Below, piece by piece: positions 1 through 8,381 of a stretch of 64,000 bases of DNA. Source of the DNA: Sphingomonas montana (GTDB taxonomy: Bacteria; Pseudomonadota; Alphaproteobacteria; Sphingomonadales; Sphingomonadaceae); assembly GCF_001956315.1 (NCBI RefSeq), contig NZ_MOLY01000036.1, positions 62,001 to 126,000 of the forward strand. Reading direction: 5' to 3'. The notes below the pieces were generated by a model, which made no database searches, was not told where the DNA came from, and saw nothing but the letters and a program-made list of their open reading frames with translations. Made by a program: the position numbers and the translations under genes. How positions within the stretch are numbered: position 1 is the stretch's first letter; each line of letters begins with the position of its first letter.

Positions 1-1187
1 ACCACCTTCATCCCCGGCGGCACGAACAGCCCGGACACCGCCGGCCGCACCATCGCGACGGGGGCCGCGACCGGGACCGCGACCGGCACGACCCCCCCGC
101 CCTCACCCGCCAGCGCCGCGATCGTCGCGTCCATGTCCTGCACCTTCGGCTGTATCGCCGCCGGCACCACCACCGGGGCGGGCATCGCCACGCGCACCGC
201 GGGCACGCTGCAGGCGATCGCGCTGCCCGGCGCATTGTTCAGCAGCGCCGGCTGGCGGCTGGCGGCGTCCGGCGCGCCCAGCAGCAGGATCGGCACGTTG
301 CCCGCCAGCCGCCGCAATCGCCCGACCGCGCTGCGCAGCGTGGATTCATAGCCGAACGGGCTGACGCTCGGCGAAAACCCCTCGTTGGTGCCGTACGCCA
401 GCACGATCATGTCCGGCCGGTAACTCCGGAACTCCTCCGCCAGCACCGCATCGTCCGTCCGCCCGAAATGGACGAGCTGCGACCCGACGACCCCCACGTT
501 GGACAGCACGACGCCGCCATCGTCACGGAACGTCGCCCAGGACGTGATCGTCACGGGCCGTTCGCTCGCGGTCACCGTCACCGCGGCGTTGGGTCGGTCG
601 AGCGCGAACGTCCGGCATTGCGGCCGCTCGGTATTGGAATCCAGGTCGAACCGGCTTTCCGCCAGCCCGATCCGCACGGTCAGCGCCCCCGCCGACGGCC
701 GCGCGATCGCGCACAGCACGAACCGGTCGAAACTCTGCGCGCCGTCGGACGTCAGCGACATCGACGCGCCCGGCGTGGTGCTGGTCAGGCTGAACCCCGC
801 CACGCCGATCGCCGGCCGCAGCGGCGCCGATCCCGCGCCGAACGATGCGTTCACCCGCCATCCGGGCGACATCGCCGCGGTCACGCCGCGCGTCAGATAT
901 CCGGCATAGGGCCGCCCCGCCGCCAGCACGCCGCGCCCACCGCCGCCATAGCGCGCCTGCAACAGGTCCCGCCACGCACCGGTGATCGCATCGCCCGCGG
1001 TATGGCTGTCGCCGATCTGCAGGATATGCACCGGCCGCGCGCCCCGGTCGGTCCGCGCCTTGGCCAGCTTGGCGAAGACGGGGCTCAGTTCGTCCGCGTT
1101 GCACAGCGTGCCCACGCACGGTGCCGCCCACACCGGCCCGGCCGCCGCCGCCAGCACCGCCAACACCAGCAGCAGACGACGCTTCAC
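1..1187 (-). CDS. SGNH/GDSL-like periplasmic hydrolase, C-terminus outside window
   Basis: The frame is open from a GTG at 1187 to the left edge, so about 395 residues are visible and the C-terminus is missing. The GTG overlaps the TGA of the upstream gene (GTGA), suggesting translational coupling. The N-terminus is a clear signal peptide (KRRLLLVLAVLAAAAGPVWA). It is followed by HILQIGDSHTAG, which looks like SGNH block I with the serine nucleophile, and later by VLAYGTNEG, which resembles block III with the oxyanion-hole Asn. It is probably a periplasmic ester hydrolase or acyl-transfer protein; the substrate is unknown. In sphingomonads such SGNH pairs often neighbour an MBOAT O-acyltransferase, which would lie outside this window (inference). 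Confidence 0.75.
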   Translation of the reverse strand, partial: MKRRLLLVLAVLAAAAGPVWAAPCVGTLCNADELSPVFAKLAKARTDRGARPVHILQIGDSHTAGDAITGAWRDLLQARYGGGGRGVLAAGRPYAGYLTRGVTAAMSPGWRVNASFGAGSAPLRPAIGVAGFSLTSTTPGASMSLTSDGAQSFDRFVLCAIARPSAGALTVRIGLAESRFDLDSNTERPQCRTFALDRPNAAVTVTASERPVTITSWATFRDDGGVVLSNVGVVGSQLVHFGRTDDAVLAEEFRSYRPDMIVLAYGTNEGFSPSVSPFGYESTLRSAVGRLRRLAGNVPILLLGAPDAASRQPALLNNAPGSAIACSVPAVRVAMPAPVVVPAAIQPKVQDMDATIAALAGEGGGVVPVAVPVAAPVAMVRPAVSGLFVPPGMKV

Positions 1188-2245
1188 CGTGTCGCCCCCA
1201 TGTCGAACCGCACCGCCTGCGCCGGCCGCGGCGGCACGCCGGCACCCGCCGGCGAGGGCGCGGGCGCGGGTGGCAATCCCGCCTGCATCCGCGCCGCGGC
1301 GACATGCGCCTCGATCCGCTGCGCCAGCCCGCGCGTGATGCGGACATAGCCGTTCATCGACATATGGATCCCGTCGTCCGCGCGCATCAGCACCGGCTTG
1401 CCGCTCGAATCGGGCAGGTAGGCCGCGAATCCGTCCGGCCCGCTCGACATCGGGCGCGTATCGATGAACGGGACGCCCAGATCCGCCATCAGCCGCGCAT
1501 AGAAGGCGTTCATCGCGCTGATGTCGGCATCGAACGTCGCCTTGCGCATCCGTGGCAGGCCGACCCAGTACACCGTTGCCCCGCCACCCCGCAGCGCGCG
1601 CACCAGCCCGGCCGCGCGCCTGGCCACCAGCGCCTGCCACGCCGGCGTCATGTAATTGGCCAGATGCCCGTCGGCGATCACGCCCTGCGTGTCGTTCGCG
1701 CCATAACTCACGACCGCGATATCGACCGGGGCCTCGGCGATCTGCTGCCGCGTATGGGCCTCCAGGTCCAGGCTCTTGTACCGGGTGAAGCCCGTCGCCT
1801 GCCGGCTGTACTTGGTCACGACATAGCCGCGCTTGCCCGGCAGCTCGCGGTTCAGACCGGACCAGACCCCGTCGCCGAAACTGTCGCCATACACACCGAT
1901 CCGGACCGGTCGCCCCTCCGCCAATGTCCGCACCAGCGACGGCGTTACCGCCACCGCGGTATCGGGCACGGATGCCACCGCCGGCGGCACGCCCGGCTGG
2001 ACGGGCGGCAACGGGGGCGCTGCCGGCACCCCGGGCGCAGCGGCCGGCGGCGTGATACCGGCCACGCCACCCTGATCTGAAGCCCCTACCGGCGGCGGCG
2101 GTGCAACGTCCTGCGGCACCAGCGCCGGCGGCACGACGGGATCGCGCCCGCCGGCAAAGGCGAACCCGATCGCGGCGCCCGCCGCCACACCGACGAACAG
2201 CACTGCCGTCCGGTCCGCCACCAGCTGCCATGTCTTCATGCGCAC
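1184..2245 (-). CDS. DUF459-type SGNH family envelope protein
   Basis: This 353-residue protein starts at GTG 2245, with an alternative ATG at 2239. Residues about 12-31 form a membrane anchor or uncleaved signal, residues 35-95 are a Pro/Ala-rich linker, and an SGNH fold follows. Block I is IGVYGDSFGDG (Ser near 122), a VVSYGANDTQG block follows, and the C-terminal DDGIHMSMNGY supplies the Asp/His. This is the pattern of the DUF459 family of predicted periplasmic SGNH hydrolases. Its stop overlaps the start of the next SGNH protein by 4 bp, so the two probably act together on an envelope or exopolysaccharide ester. The substrate cannot be told from sequence. Confidence 0.85.
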   Translation of the reverse strand: MRMKTWQLVADRTAVLFVGVAAGAAIGFAFAGGRDPVVPPALVPQDVAPPPPVGASDQGGVAGITPPAAAPGVPAAPPLPPVQPGVPPAVASVPDTAVAVTPSLVRTLAEGRPVRIGVYGDSFGDGVWSGLNRELPGKRGYVVTKYSRQATGFTRYKSLDLEAHTRQQIAEAPVDIAVVSYGANDTQGVIADGHLANYMTPAWQALVARRAAGLVRALRGGGATVYWVGLPRMRKATFDADISAMNAFYARLMADLGVPFIDTRPMSSGPDGFAAYLPDSSGKPVLMRADDGIHMSMNGYVRITRGLAQRIEAHVAAARMQAGLPPAPAPSPAGAGVPPRPAQAVRFDMGATR

Positions 2246-2418
2246 TTGTCTCCGCCGACTGCGCCCCGCCCCGCTCCTATGCGGACGCGGTGCCGCCTGT
2301 CACCACCCATGCGCCGAACCGTTCGTCCACCCGCGCGCCGCCCCGGCTCCAGGCCGGAACCGTCGCGGACCCGAACCGCCGCGCCCCGCGTTTCCACCGC
2401 ACCATCAGGAGACCTGCG

Positions 2419-2625
2419 ATGACGTCCACGCCAGCCGAACCGACCCCGGATCCCGTCAAAGAACCCGGCACCAAGGGCGCAACCGGCGGTCCGTCCGTCA
2501 CCGGGGAGGTCCACATGCCGCGCGATTATGACGACGACAGCGTCAATGGCAGCCTGAACCTGGAACAGAAGGTCGCCCCCGACGCGTTCCGCGACAAGGA
2601 TCCGTCGAACCACGGCAGCCGTTGA
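2419..2625 (+). CDS. Small acidic hypothetical protein (68 aa)
   Basis: The ATG at 2419 has an AGGAG about 7 nt upstream. The 68-residue product is hydrophilic and rich in Pro, Asp and Gly, with no membrane segment or known domain. A longer frame begins at 2101, but that part is antisense to the DUF459 gene and has no ribosome site, so the short start is preferred. The stop lies about 50 bp from the tRNA-Leu gene on the other strand. No function can be assigned; similar short proteins are common in sphingomonad genomes. Confidence 0.55.
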   Translation: MTSTPAEPTPDPVKEPGTKGATGGPSVTGEVHMPRDYDDDSVNGSLNLEQKVAPDAFRDKDPSNHGSR

Positions 2626-2675
2626 TCGACCCCACGGCCTAGTCTGGCTTGGCCGGCCGGGAATGTTCTGAAAAT

Positions 2676-2760
2676 TGGTGCCCCTGGCCGGGGTCGAACC
2701 AGCACTCCTTGCGGAACTCGATTTTGAGTCGAGCGCGTCTACCAATTTCACCACAGGGGC
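2676..2760 (-). tRNA. tRNA-Leu (CAA anticodon)
   Basis: Read on the minus strand this is a class II tRNA of 85 nt. The acceptor GCCCCTG pairs with CAGGGGC, followed by A and an encoded CCA (2676-2678). The anticodon stem CTCGA/TCGAG encloses the loop CTCAAAA with anticodon CAA. A long variable arm and a GGTTCGACCCC T-loop segment are present. It would decode UUG. Its sequence gives false ORF translations on both strands. Confidence 0.95.
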
Positions 2761-2839
2761 ACGCAAGCGCCACCTAACAAAGCTGCCCGTCGATCACAAC
2801 CGTCCCGTTCGCCCGACCTGCGCTTTGGCGTGCAGGCTT

Positions 2840-3622
2840 CTACCGGATGAAATACCCCACCACCTTCCAGGCGGAACGGTCGCGGGCGAGCGTGACGGTT
2901 TCGACGGCGCCGGGCTTGCTCGCGAAGTCCGTCCGGAACTGGAGGACTTCATAGTCCCCGGCCGGCGCGCCGGGCAGCGTGCCGGCTTTCGTCACGGTCT
3001 GGAAGGTCCGGGACGAAACCGGTCCAAGCGGCGCCCGGACGGATTGGATTGTCGCCCCCCATTGCGCCGCCGTGATCTGGGTCTTGAAGAGCGAAGCAGC
3101 CGCGCGCCAGCTGCCGTTCCAGTCCTGCCGATCGAGCATCGACAGCCATGTGCGGGCCGCCCCCAGCCCGGCTGATCGCGACATGTTGGCGGGTGCTGCG
3201 ACCGGGGGAGAGCCTTCCCGGCCCGAGGTGAAGTTTCCGTAAAACGCCGACGAGAGGGCGACGACCGCAATCAGAAGCGACATGATGAGCATTCCTCCAC
3301 CGAACCAGACAAGCCGATAACCCCCGGCTTGCGGGTGGCCTGCGTCCGGAAGCGGACGCATGGGGCGCGCGCCGTCCGCCACCCCCAAAGCCCTGTCCAC
3401 CAAAGAATCGGGGAGAGCTTGCTCCGATTCGGCCAGGAACCTTGCCGCTTCCCGACTGCTCGAAACGTCCAGCTTCCTCCGTGCGTCGCGCAACCGTTCG
3501 TTGATCGTATGAACCGACAAACCGAAATGGCGGGCTATCGACTTGGCGTCATGTCCGGCGATCAGCAGCCGTAGCGTCTCCTTCTCCCGTTCGGTCAGCG
3601 TCAGGATGCCGGCACGCGTCAT
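2840..3622 (-). CDS. Membrane-anchored LuxR-type HTH regulator with DUF4019-like domain
   Basis: Residues 8-53 form a LuxR/GerE helix-turn-helix (LTEREKETLRLL followed by SIARHFGLSVHTINERL). A single membrane segment lies at about 103-128, and a C-terminal domain of about 110 residues (ARTWLSMLDRQDWNGSW) resembles DUF4019. The likely topology is a cytoplasmic DNA-binding head with a periplasmic sensor tail, a one-component arrangement analogous to ToxR/CadC but with a LuxR head. ATG 3622 is chosen because the HTH begins right after it; the same frame also opens at 3682. It stands alone, 79 bp from the tRNA. Target genes are unknown. Confidence 0.85.
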   Translation of the reverse strand: MTRAGILTLTEREKETLRLLIAGHDAKSIARHFGLSVHTINERLRDARRKLDVSSSREAARFLAESEQALPDSLVDRALGVADGARPMRPLPDAGHPQAGGYRLVWFGGGMLIMSLLIAVVALSSAFYGNFTSGREGSPPVAAPANMSRSAGLGAARTWLSMLDRQDWNGSWRAAASLFKTQITAAQWGATIQSVRAPLGPVSSRTFQTVTKAGTLPGAPAGDYEVLQFRTDFASKPGAVETVTLARDRSAWKVVGYFIR

Positions 3623-3752
3623 GGAACGCCCCGCCTTTCCAGGCGGTTCGGCATGGGGAACGGCACTGCTGCCTTCTACCATCGTCCGTCCGTTCCGCAG
3701 CCGACCAGCGTGGCAACCCGTGCAATCCAGACCCGTCTCGGATTCGCCCGCC

Positions 3753-5261
3753 TCAATTCGTCGGTGTCCGCCGGCGATAGCTCAGCGCCTCCGCCACATG
3801 CACACGCCCGATACCCTCATGCCCGCCGAGGTCCGCGATCGTGCGGGCGACGCGCAGCACGCGGTAATATCCCCGCGCCGACAGCCGCATCGCCTCCGCC
3901 GCCTTGGCCAGCAGCTGCCGACCCGCCTCGTCCGGCGTCGCCACGCGGTCGAGCAGCGCGCCGTCCGCCTCCGCATTGGTCCGCACGCCCTCGCTGGCAT
4001 AGCGCGCCGTCTGCACGTCGCGCGCCGCCGCCACGCGCGCCGCGACCTGTGCCGAACCCTCGGCCGGCGGGGGCAGCACAAGGTCCGCCGCCGTCACCGC
4101 GCCCACGTCGACATGCAGGTCGATCCGGTCGAGCAACGGCCCGCTCAACTTTCCCTGATAGTCCGCGGCACAACGCGGTGCCCGCGCGCAGGCCAGCGCC
4201 GGATCGCCCAGATGCCCGCACCGACACGGGTTCATCGCGGCGATCAGCTGCACCCGCGCCGGAAAGGTCACATGCGCGTTCGCCCGCGCCACGGACACCC
4301 GACCCGTCTCCAGCGGCTGGCGCAGCGAATCGAGTACCCCGCGCTGGAACTCCGGCAGTTCGTCCAGGAACAGCACGCCCAGATGGGCGAGCGACACCTC
4401 CCCCGGCCGCACCTTCAACCCGCCGCCGACCAGCGCCGCCATCGACGCACTGTGGTGCGGCGCGCGGTACGGCCGCCGCCGGATCAGCCGCCCGTCCTGC
4501 AACAGCCCGGCGACCGACGCGACCATCGACACCTCCAGCGCCTCCGACGGTGTCAGGTCCGGCAGGATGCCCGGCAGGCACGCCGCCATCAGCGATTTTC
4601 CCGCCCCCGGGGGACCCGCCATGATCATGTTGTGTCCGCCGGCCGCCGCGATCTCCAGCGCGCGCTTGGCGACTTCCTGGCCCTTCACCTGTTTCAGGTC
4701 GGGGCCGTCATGCCCGCTCTCCACCGCACCCGGCAGCGGGGCCGGCAACGGCGCGGTGCCCTTGAAATGGTTCAGCAGCGCCAGCAATCCCGGCGCGCCG
4801 ATCACCTCGATCGACCCGGCCCAGGCCGCCTCCGGCCCCTGCGACGCGGGGCAGACCAGCCCCAGCCCACGTTCCGACGCATGCAGCGCCGCCAGCAGCA
4901 CGCCCGGCGTCCCCGACACCCGCCCGTCCAGCCCCAGTTCGCCGACCACCACATAGGAGGCCAGCGTCTCCGCATCGATCACCCCCATCGCGCCCAGCAG
5001 GCCGAGCGCGATCGGCAGGTCGTAATGTGATCCTTCCTTGGGCAGGTCGGCCGGCGACAGGTTCACCGTGATCCGCTTGGGCGGCAACGCCAGCCCGATC
5101 GCGGTCAGCGCGGCGCGCACCCGCTCGCGGCTCTCGGCCACCGCCTTGTCGGCCAGCCCCACCACGGCGAAGGCGGGCACGCCCGGTGCCAGCTGCACCT
5201 GCACCTCGACCGCGCGCGCCTCCAGCCCGAGATACGCCACCGTCGAAACATGCGCGACCAT
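3753..5261 (-). CDS. comM: YifB/ComM family Mg-chelatase-like AAA+ ATPase
   Basis: This 502-residue protein has an N-terminal ChlI-type Lon-like fold (residues 1-170). The AAA+ module has Walker A GPPGAGKS at about 216-223 and Walker B LFLDELPEF. A four-cysteine insert (CRCGHLGDP through CAADYQGK) and a C-terminal Mg-chelatase helical domain (SARGYYRVLRVARTIADL) follow. ComM is a hexameric helicase-like ATPase that promotes branch migration during natural transformation. The length matches the family (about 500 aa). It is a single gene with no obvious operon partners. Confidence 0.95.
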   Translation of the reverse strand: MVAHVSTVAYLGLEARAVEVQVQLAPGVPAFAVVGLADKAVAESRERVRAALTAIGLALPPKRITVNLSPADLPKEGSHYDLPIALGLLGAMGVIDAETLASYVVVGELGLDGRVSGTPGVLLAALHASERGLGLVCPASQGPEAAWAGSIEVIGAPGLLALLNHFKGTAPLPAPLPGAVESGHDGPDLKQVKGQEVAKRALEIAAAGGHNMIMAGPPGAGKSLMAACLPGILPDLTPSEALEVSMVASVAGLLQDGRLIRRRPYRAPHHSASMAALVGGGLKVRPGEVSLAHLGVLFLDELPEFQRGVLDSLRQPLETGRVSVARANAHVTFPARVQLIAAMNPCRCGHLGDPALACARAPRCAADYQGKLSGPLLDRIDLHVDVGAVTAADLVLPPPAEGSAQVAARVAAARDVQTARYASEGVRTNAEADGALLDRVATPDEAGRQLLAKAAEAMRLSARGYYRVLRVARTIADLGGHEGIGRVHVAEALSYRRRTPTN

Positions 5262-5401
5262 GCACTTCTCCCCCGGCGCGGGGTATCGCGGCGGGCCGGC
5301 CGGAAGTCGAGCGGATTTGCGGTGCCCGGTCCGTCATCCCTGCGACGGCCGCGATCTTCCGTCGAAAAGGCGCCTGCTGCCCGCCGACGCGAGCCGCGGC
5401 C

Positions 5402-5632
5402 TCACGCCGTCGGGACGAGCCCGTGCGGCCCGCCGACAAGCCGTGCGAGATAGGCCACCGCGTCGCCGATCCCCGACGAACCGCTCATGTCGGACGCATC
5501 GTCCCACCACAGGCCGGCCGCGACGATCATCGCAAAGGCCAGCAGTCGCAGCCCGACGTCGAGCCAGAAGAACGGCGCGGTGCGGGCCGGTGGGCGGTTG
5601 GTGTCGGCGATGGGCATGTTCTGTGTCGGCAT
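5402..5632 (-). CDS. Small membrane protein (76 aa), unknown function
   Basis: The ATG at 5632 has a GGAG close upstream. The product has a hydrophilic N-terminus, one hydrophobic segment (about 23-42, containing LRLLAFAMIVAAG) and an aromatic/acidic patch (LWWDDASDMSG). A longer in-frame start at 5917 would be antisense to rpmH and is rejected. The gene is divergent from rpmH, sharing the 5633-5906 interval. No family is recognised. Confidence 0.5.
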   Translation of the reverse strand: MPTQNMPIADTNRPPARTAPFFWLDVGLRLLAFAMIVAAGLWWDDASDMSGSSGIGDAVAYLARLVGGPHGLVPTA

Positions 5633-5813
5633 GCTCCAGCATCTAGCAACCCATTGTGTCCCGTTCGTTGCTGAACTCCACCGAAGGATTACGTAGCGGA
5701 AACCTTCGATCGCGATCCCATCGTCGGACCGGTGCATGACGCGCTCGCCGCATGGCGCCCCCCTCTGCCGCTCGGCGCACCCGTCGCGCTCCGCCGCCCG
5801 CCGCCCGCCGGCA

Positions 5814-5841
5814 TTGACTCGCGGCCCCCTTTTCCCTATCC
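5814..5841 (+). promoter_or_regulatory. Candidate sigma-70-type promoter for rpmH
   Basis: TTGACT (5814-5819) and CTATCC (5836-5841) are separated by 16 bp, close to the alphaproteobacterial housekeeping pattern, about 65 bp upstream of the rpmH ATG. Apart from this and the leader hairpin, the 274-bp interval 5633-5906 shows nothing else recognisable. Confidence 0.4.
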
Positions 5842-5854
5842 GCACCGCCATTCC

Positions 5855-5881
5855 GGCCGCACGCCCGTCGTGCGGCCTTTT
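5855..5881 (+). terminator. Terminator-like hairpin in the rpmH leader
   Basis: A perfect 9-bp stem, GGCCGCACG (5855-5863) with CGTGCGGCC (5869-5877), has a 5-nt loop and is followed by TTTT. It lies between the candidate promoter and the rpmH start at 5907, so it could attenuate transcription of the rpmH-rnpA-yidD-yidC block. It could instead terminate transcription entering from upstream. Role not proven. Confidence 0.5.
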
Positions 5882-5899
5882 GACGTTGATGCCCAAGGA

Positions 5900-6391
5900 A
5901 TGACCGATGAAGCGCACTTTCCAGCCGTCGAACCTCGTCCGTGCCCGCCGTCACGGCTTCCGCACGCGGTCGGCGACGCCGGGCGGCCGCAAGATCCTGG
6001 CGGCGCGCCGCGCCCGCGGTCGCAAGGTCCTGTCGGCCTAACGACGCTGACCCGCCGCGCGGATTTCCTCGCGGCCAATGGTGGGGTCCGGGCACCGATG
6101 CCCGGCTTCATCCTGCAGATGCGGCAACGCGGTGACGGCGATCCCGCGATCCGCGCAGGCTATACGGTGACCAAGAAGGTCGGCAATGCCGTCGTCCGCA
6201 ACCGGATGAAGCGGCGGCTGCGTGCCTTGGCGCGTGCCGCCCTCCCGGTTTCGGGTGTGACAGGTGCCGATCATGTCCTGATCGGGCGTGGCGGCGGGAT
6301 CGAGCGGTCCTTTGCCGACATGGTGCGCGATCTCGACAAGGCGCTGACCAAGGTCGCGCGCGCCGCATCGCCCCATAGCGGCCCGAAATGA
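5900..6391 (+). CDS. rnpA: Ribonuclease P protein component (start uncertain)
   Basis: The conserved RnpA domain starts at [11 protein letters not shown] (codon 6047) and includes [21 protein letters not shown], the RNR motif region that contacts the P RNA. The protein helps the catalytic RNA cut tRNA 5' leaders. The in-frame codons between the rpmH stop region and 5900 contain no ATG, GTG or TTG. The only standard start is ATG 5900, giving 163 residues and enclosing all of rpmH in another frame. The alternative is CTG 6047, giving 114 residues, the usual family length. The stop overlaps yidD (ATGA at 6388). The gene is certain; the start is not. Confidence 0.85.
   Translation: MTDEAHFPAVEPRPCPPSRLPHAVGDAGRPQDPGGAPRPRSQGPVGLTTLTRRADFLAANGGVRAPMPGFILQMRQRGDGDPAIRAGYTVTKKVGNAVVRNRMKRRLRALARAALPVSGVTGADHVLIGRGGGIERSFADMVRDLDKALTKVARAASPHSGPK
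5907..6041 (+). CDS. rpmH: 50S ribosomal protein L34
   Basis: The product is the 44-residue, Arg/Lys-rich L34 ([18 protein letters not shown], then [18 protein letters not shown]), matching the family length and sequence. ATG 5907 has AAGGA about 8 nt upstream. L34 is a component of the large ribosomal subunit. The whole gene lies inside the longest possible rnpA frame, which opens at an ATG 7 nt upstream. It begins the conserved rpmH-rnpA-yidD-yidC order. Confidence 0.97.
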   Translation: MKRTFQPSNLVRARRHGFRTRSATPGGRKILAARRARGRKVLSA

Positions 6392-6600
6392 TCGCGCGCG
6401 GGCTGATTCTGATCGCCCGGCTGTGGCAGATCGGCCCCTCCCGCCTCATTCCGCCCACCTGCCGCTATGCGCCAAGCTGTTCGTCCTATGCGATCGAGGC
6501 ATTGTCGCGCTATGGGGCGGCAAAGGGCGGCTGGTTGGCCGCCCGTCGTCTGCTGCGTTGCCATCCCTGGGGTGGGTGCGGTGCCGATCCGGTTCCATGA
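6388..6600 (+). CDS. yidD: Membrane protein insertion efficiency factor YidD
   Basis: This 70-residue protein is typical of YidD/Haemolytic-domain proteins: [21 protein letters not shown] with the conserved cysteines, then [17 protein letters not shown] at the C-terminus. It is a peripheral inner-membrane protein thought to assist YidC-dependent insertion. The ATG overlaps the rnpA TGA by 4 bp. yidC follows after 19 bp, so the genes are probably cotranscribed. Confidence 0.95.
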   Translation: MIARGLILIARLWQIGPSRLIPPTCRYAPSCSSYAIEALSRYGAAKGGWLAARRLLRCHPWGGCGADPVP

Positions 6601-6619
6601 GATTTTGGGGTGATTTCCG

Positions 6620-8374
6620 TTGAACAGCGATAATCGCAACCTGATCCTGGCGATCGTGTTGTCCGCACTGGTGCTGTTCGGGTGGAGCGCGGTGTCGAAC
6701 CGCTTCCTGCCCACCGCCGCGCCGCCGTCTACCCAGATCGTCGATGGCAAGCAGGTCGTCTTGCCCAAGCCCGAGGCCGCGATCGACAGCCCCGCCGCGC
6801 TGCGCGACCGTGCCGTGGTGCTGGGTGAAAGCCCGCGCATCCGCATCGCGACGCCCAAGCTGGCCGGATCGATCAACCTGCGCGGCGCGCGGATCGATGA
6901 CCTCACGCTTACCGCCTACGGCGAAACGATCGCGAAGAACGCCCCCCCGGTCCGGCTGCTGTCGCCCGGCGGCACGGCGGACGCCTATTTCGCCGGCTTC
7001 GGGTGGACGGGCGAGGGGGCTGCCATCCCGACGGCCGATACGGTCTGGACCGCGGACGGCGCGCTGCTCGCCCCCGGCCGGCCGGTCACGCTGCGCTGGG
7101 CGAACGGCCAGGGCCAGCTTTACCGGCTGCGCTTCGCGGTCGATGCCAACTATATGTTCACCGTGACGCAGACCGTCGGCAATGCCGGCACGGGCCCGAT
7201 CGCGGTGCAGCCCTACGCGCTCGTCAGCCGCACCGGCGTGTCGAAGGACCCGGACGGCTGGACGATGCACACCGGCCCGATCTCGACCCTCAACGGCACC
7301 ACCAACTACGGCCCGAACTTCAAGGAACTGGACGAGGCGGGGGCCGCCGGCCTCAGCTACCAGTCGACCGGCGGCTGGCTCGGCTTCGGCGATAAATACT
7401 GGCTGACCGCGCTCGCGCCGGAACAGACCGCGCCGATCGACGCGGCCTTCCGTGCGGCGTCCGGCCGCTACCAGGCGCAGCTCACCAACCGCTCGCGTAT
7501 CGTGGCCCCGGCCATGCAGACCAGCGTCGTCCAGCATTTCTTCGCGGGTGCCAAGGAAGTCGCGACGCTCGACGGGTATCAGGCTTCGCTCGGCCTTCCC
7601 AACTTCGGTCGCGCGATTGATTGGGGCTGGTTCGAAGTCCTGGAGAAACCCGTATTCCACGTCCTGCACTGGCTGTTCGAGGCGGTCGGCAACTTCGGCG
7701 TCGCGATCATCCTGCTGACCGTGCTGGTCAAGACGCTGATGTTCCCGATCGCGCAGAAACAGTTCAAGTCGATGGCCGGCATGCGCGTCCTCCAGCCGAA
7801 GATCAAACTGCTGCAGGAACGCCACAAGGACGACAAGGCAAAGCTCCAGTCCGAAATGCTGGAACTGTACAAGGCGGAAAAGGTCAGCCCGCTTTCGGGT
7901 TGCTTGCCGATCCTGATCCAGATCCCGATCGGCTACGCGTTGTACAAGGTCCTGATGCTGACGATCGAGATGCGGCACCAGCCGTTCACGCTCTGGATCA
8001 AGGATCTCGCCGCGCCCGATCCGCTGACCCCGGTCAACCTGTTCGGGCTGCTCGACTTCACCCCGCCGCACCTCATCGCTATCGGCATCATCCCGATCCT
8101 GCTCGGCATCACGCAATATTTCCAGTTCAAGCTGAACCCCGCCCCCGCCGATCCGACGCAGGCGCAGATCTTCGCGATCATGCCCTGGGTGTTCATGTTC
8201 ATCATGGCGCCCTATGCGGTCGGCCTGCTGCTCTACTGGATCACGCAGAACCTGATCGGGATCGCGCAGCAGACCTGGTTCTACAGCCGCTATCCCGGCA
8301 TGAAGGCCGCGATGGCGGCCCCCGCGCCCGCTCCGATCGTCCCGATCAAGCAGGCCCGGACACCGAAGAAGTAA
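6620..8374 (+). CDS. yidC: Membrane protein insertase YidC
   Basis: This 584-residue Oxa1/YidC/Alb3 insertase begins at TTG 6620 with GGGG upstream. The first segment NLILAIVLSALVLFGW is the N-terminal anchor. Residues about 60-340 are the large periplasmic beta-sandwich typical of Gram-negative YidC. The C-terminal third has the five conserved membrane segments, starting around VGNFGVAIILLTVLVKTLMF, and the cytoplasmic hairpin QKQFKSMAGMRVLQPKIKLL. It inserts and folds inner-membrane proteins alone or with Sec. The basic tail ends in KQARTPKK. Confidence 0.97.
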   Translation: MNSDNRNLILAIVLSALVLFGWSAVSNRFLPTAAPPSTQIVDGKQVVLPKPEAAIDSPAALRDRAVVLGESPRIRIATPKLAGSINLRGARIDDLTLTAYGETIAKNAPPVRLLSPGGTADAYFAGFGWTGEGAAIPTADTVWTADGALLAPGRPVTLRWANGQGQLYRLRFAVDANYMFTVTQTVGNAGTGPIAVQPYALVSRTGVSKDPDGWTMHTGPISTLNGTTNYGPNFKELDEAGAAGLSYQSTGGWLGFGDKYWLTALAPEQTAPIDAAFRAASGRYQAQLTNRSRIVAPAMQTSVVQHFFAGAKEVATLDGYQASLGLPNFGRAIDWGWFEVLEKPVFHVLHWLFEAVGNFGVAIILLTVLVKTLMFPIAQKQFKSMAGMRVLQPKIKLLQERHKDDKAKLQSEMLELYKAEKVSPLSGCLPILIQIPIGYALYKVLMLTIEMRHQPFTLWIKDLAAPDPLTPVNLFGLLDFTPPHLIAIGIIPILLGITQYFQFKLNPAPADPTQAQIFAIMPWVFMFIMAPYAVGLLLYWITQNLIGIAQQTWFYSRYPGMKAAMAAPAPAPIVPIKQARTPKK

Positions 8375-8381
8375 CGCAACC

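Noticed and set aside
523-1347. 274-codon minus-strand frame over the SGNH gene
   Set aside because: Out of frame with the GTG-started SGNH protein, which has a signal peptide and catalytic blocks; this frame is Arg/Ala/Gly noise.
2676-2760. tRNA-Leu as an integration site for a mobile element
   Set aside because: No integrase, direct repeat of the tRNA 3' end or foreign-looking island beside it.
2236-2766. 176-codon minus-strand frame starting APVVKLVDALDSKSSSARSA
   Set aside because: Its N-terminus is a translation of the tRNA-Leu gene, a well-known annotation artefact.
5402-5917. 171-codon version of the small minus-strand membrane protein
   Set aside because: The upstream two thirds runs antisense to the rpmH leader and promoter, and the ATG at 5632 has a better ribosome site.
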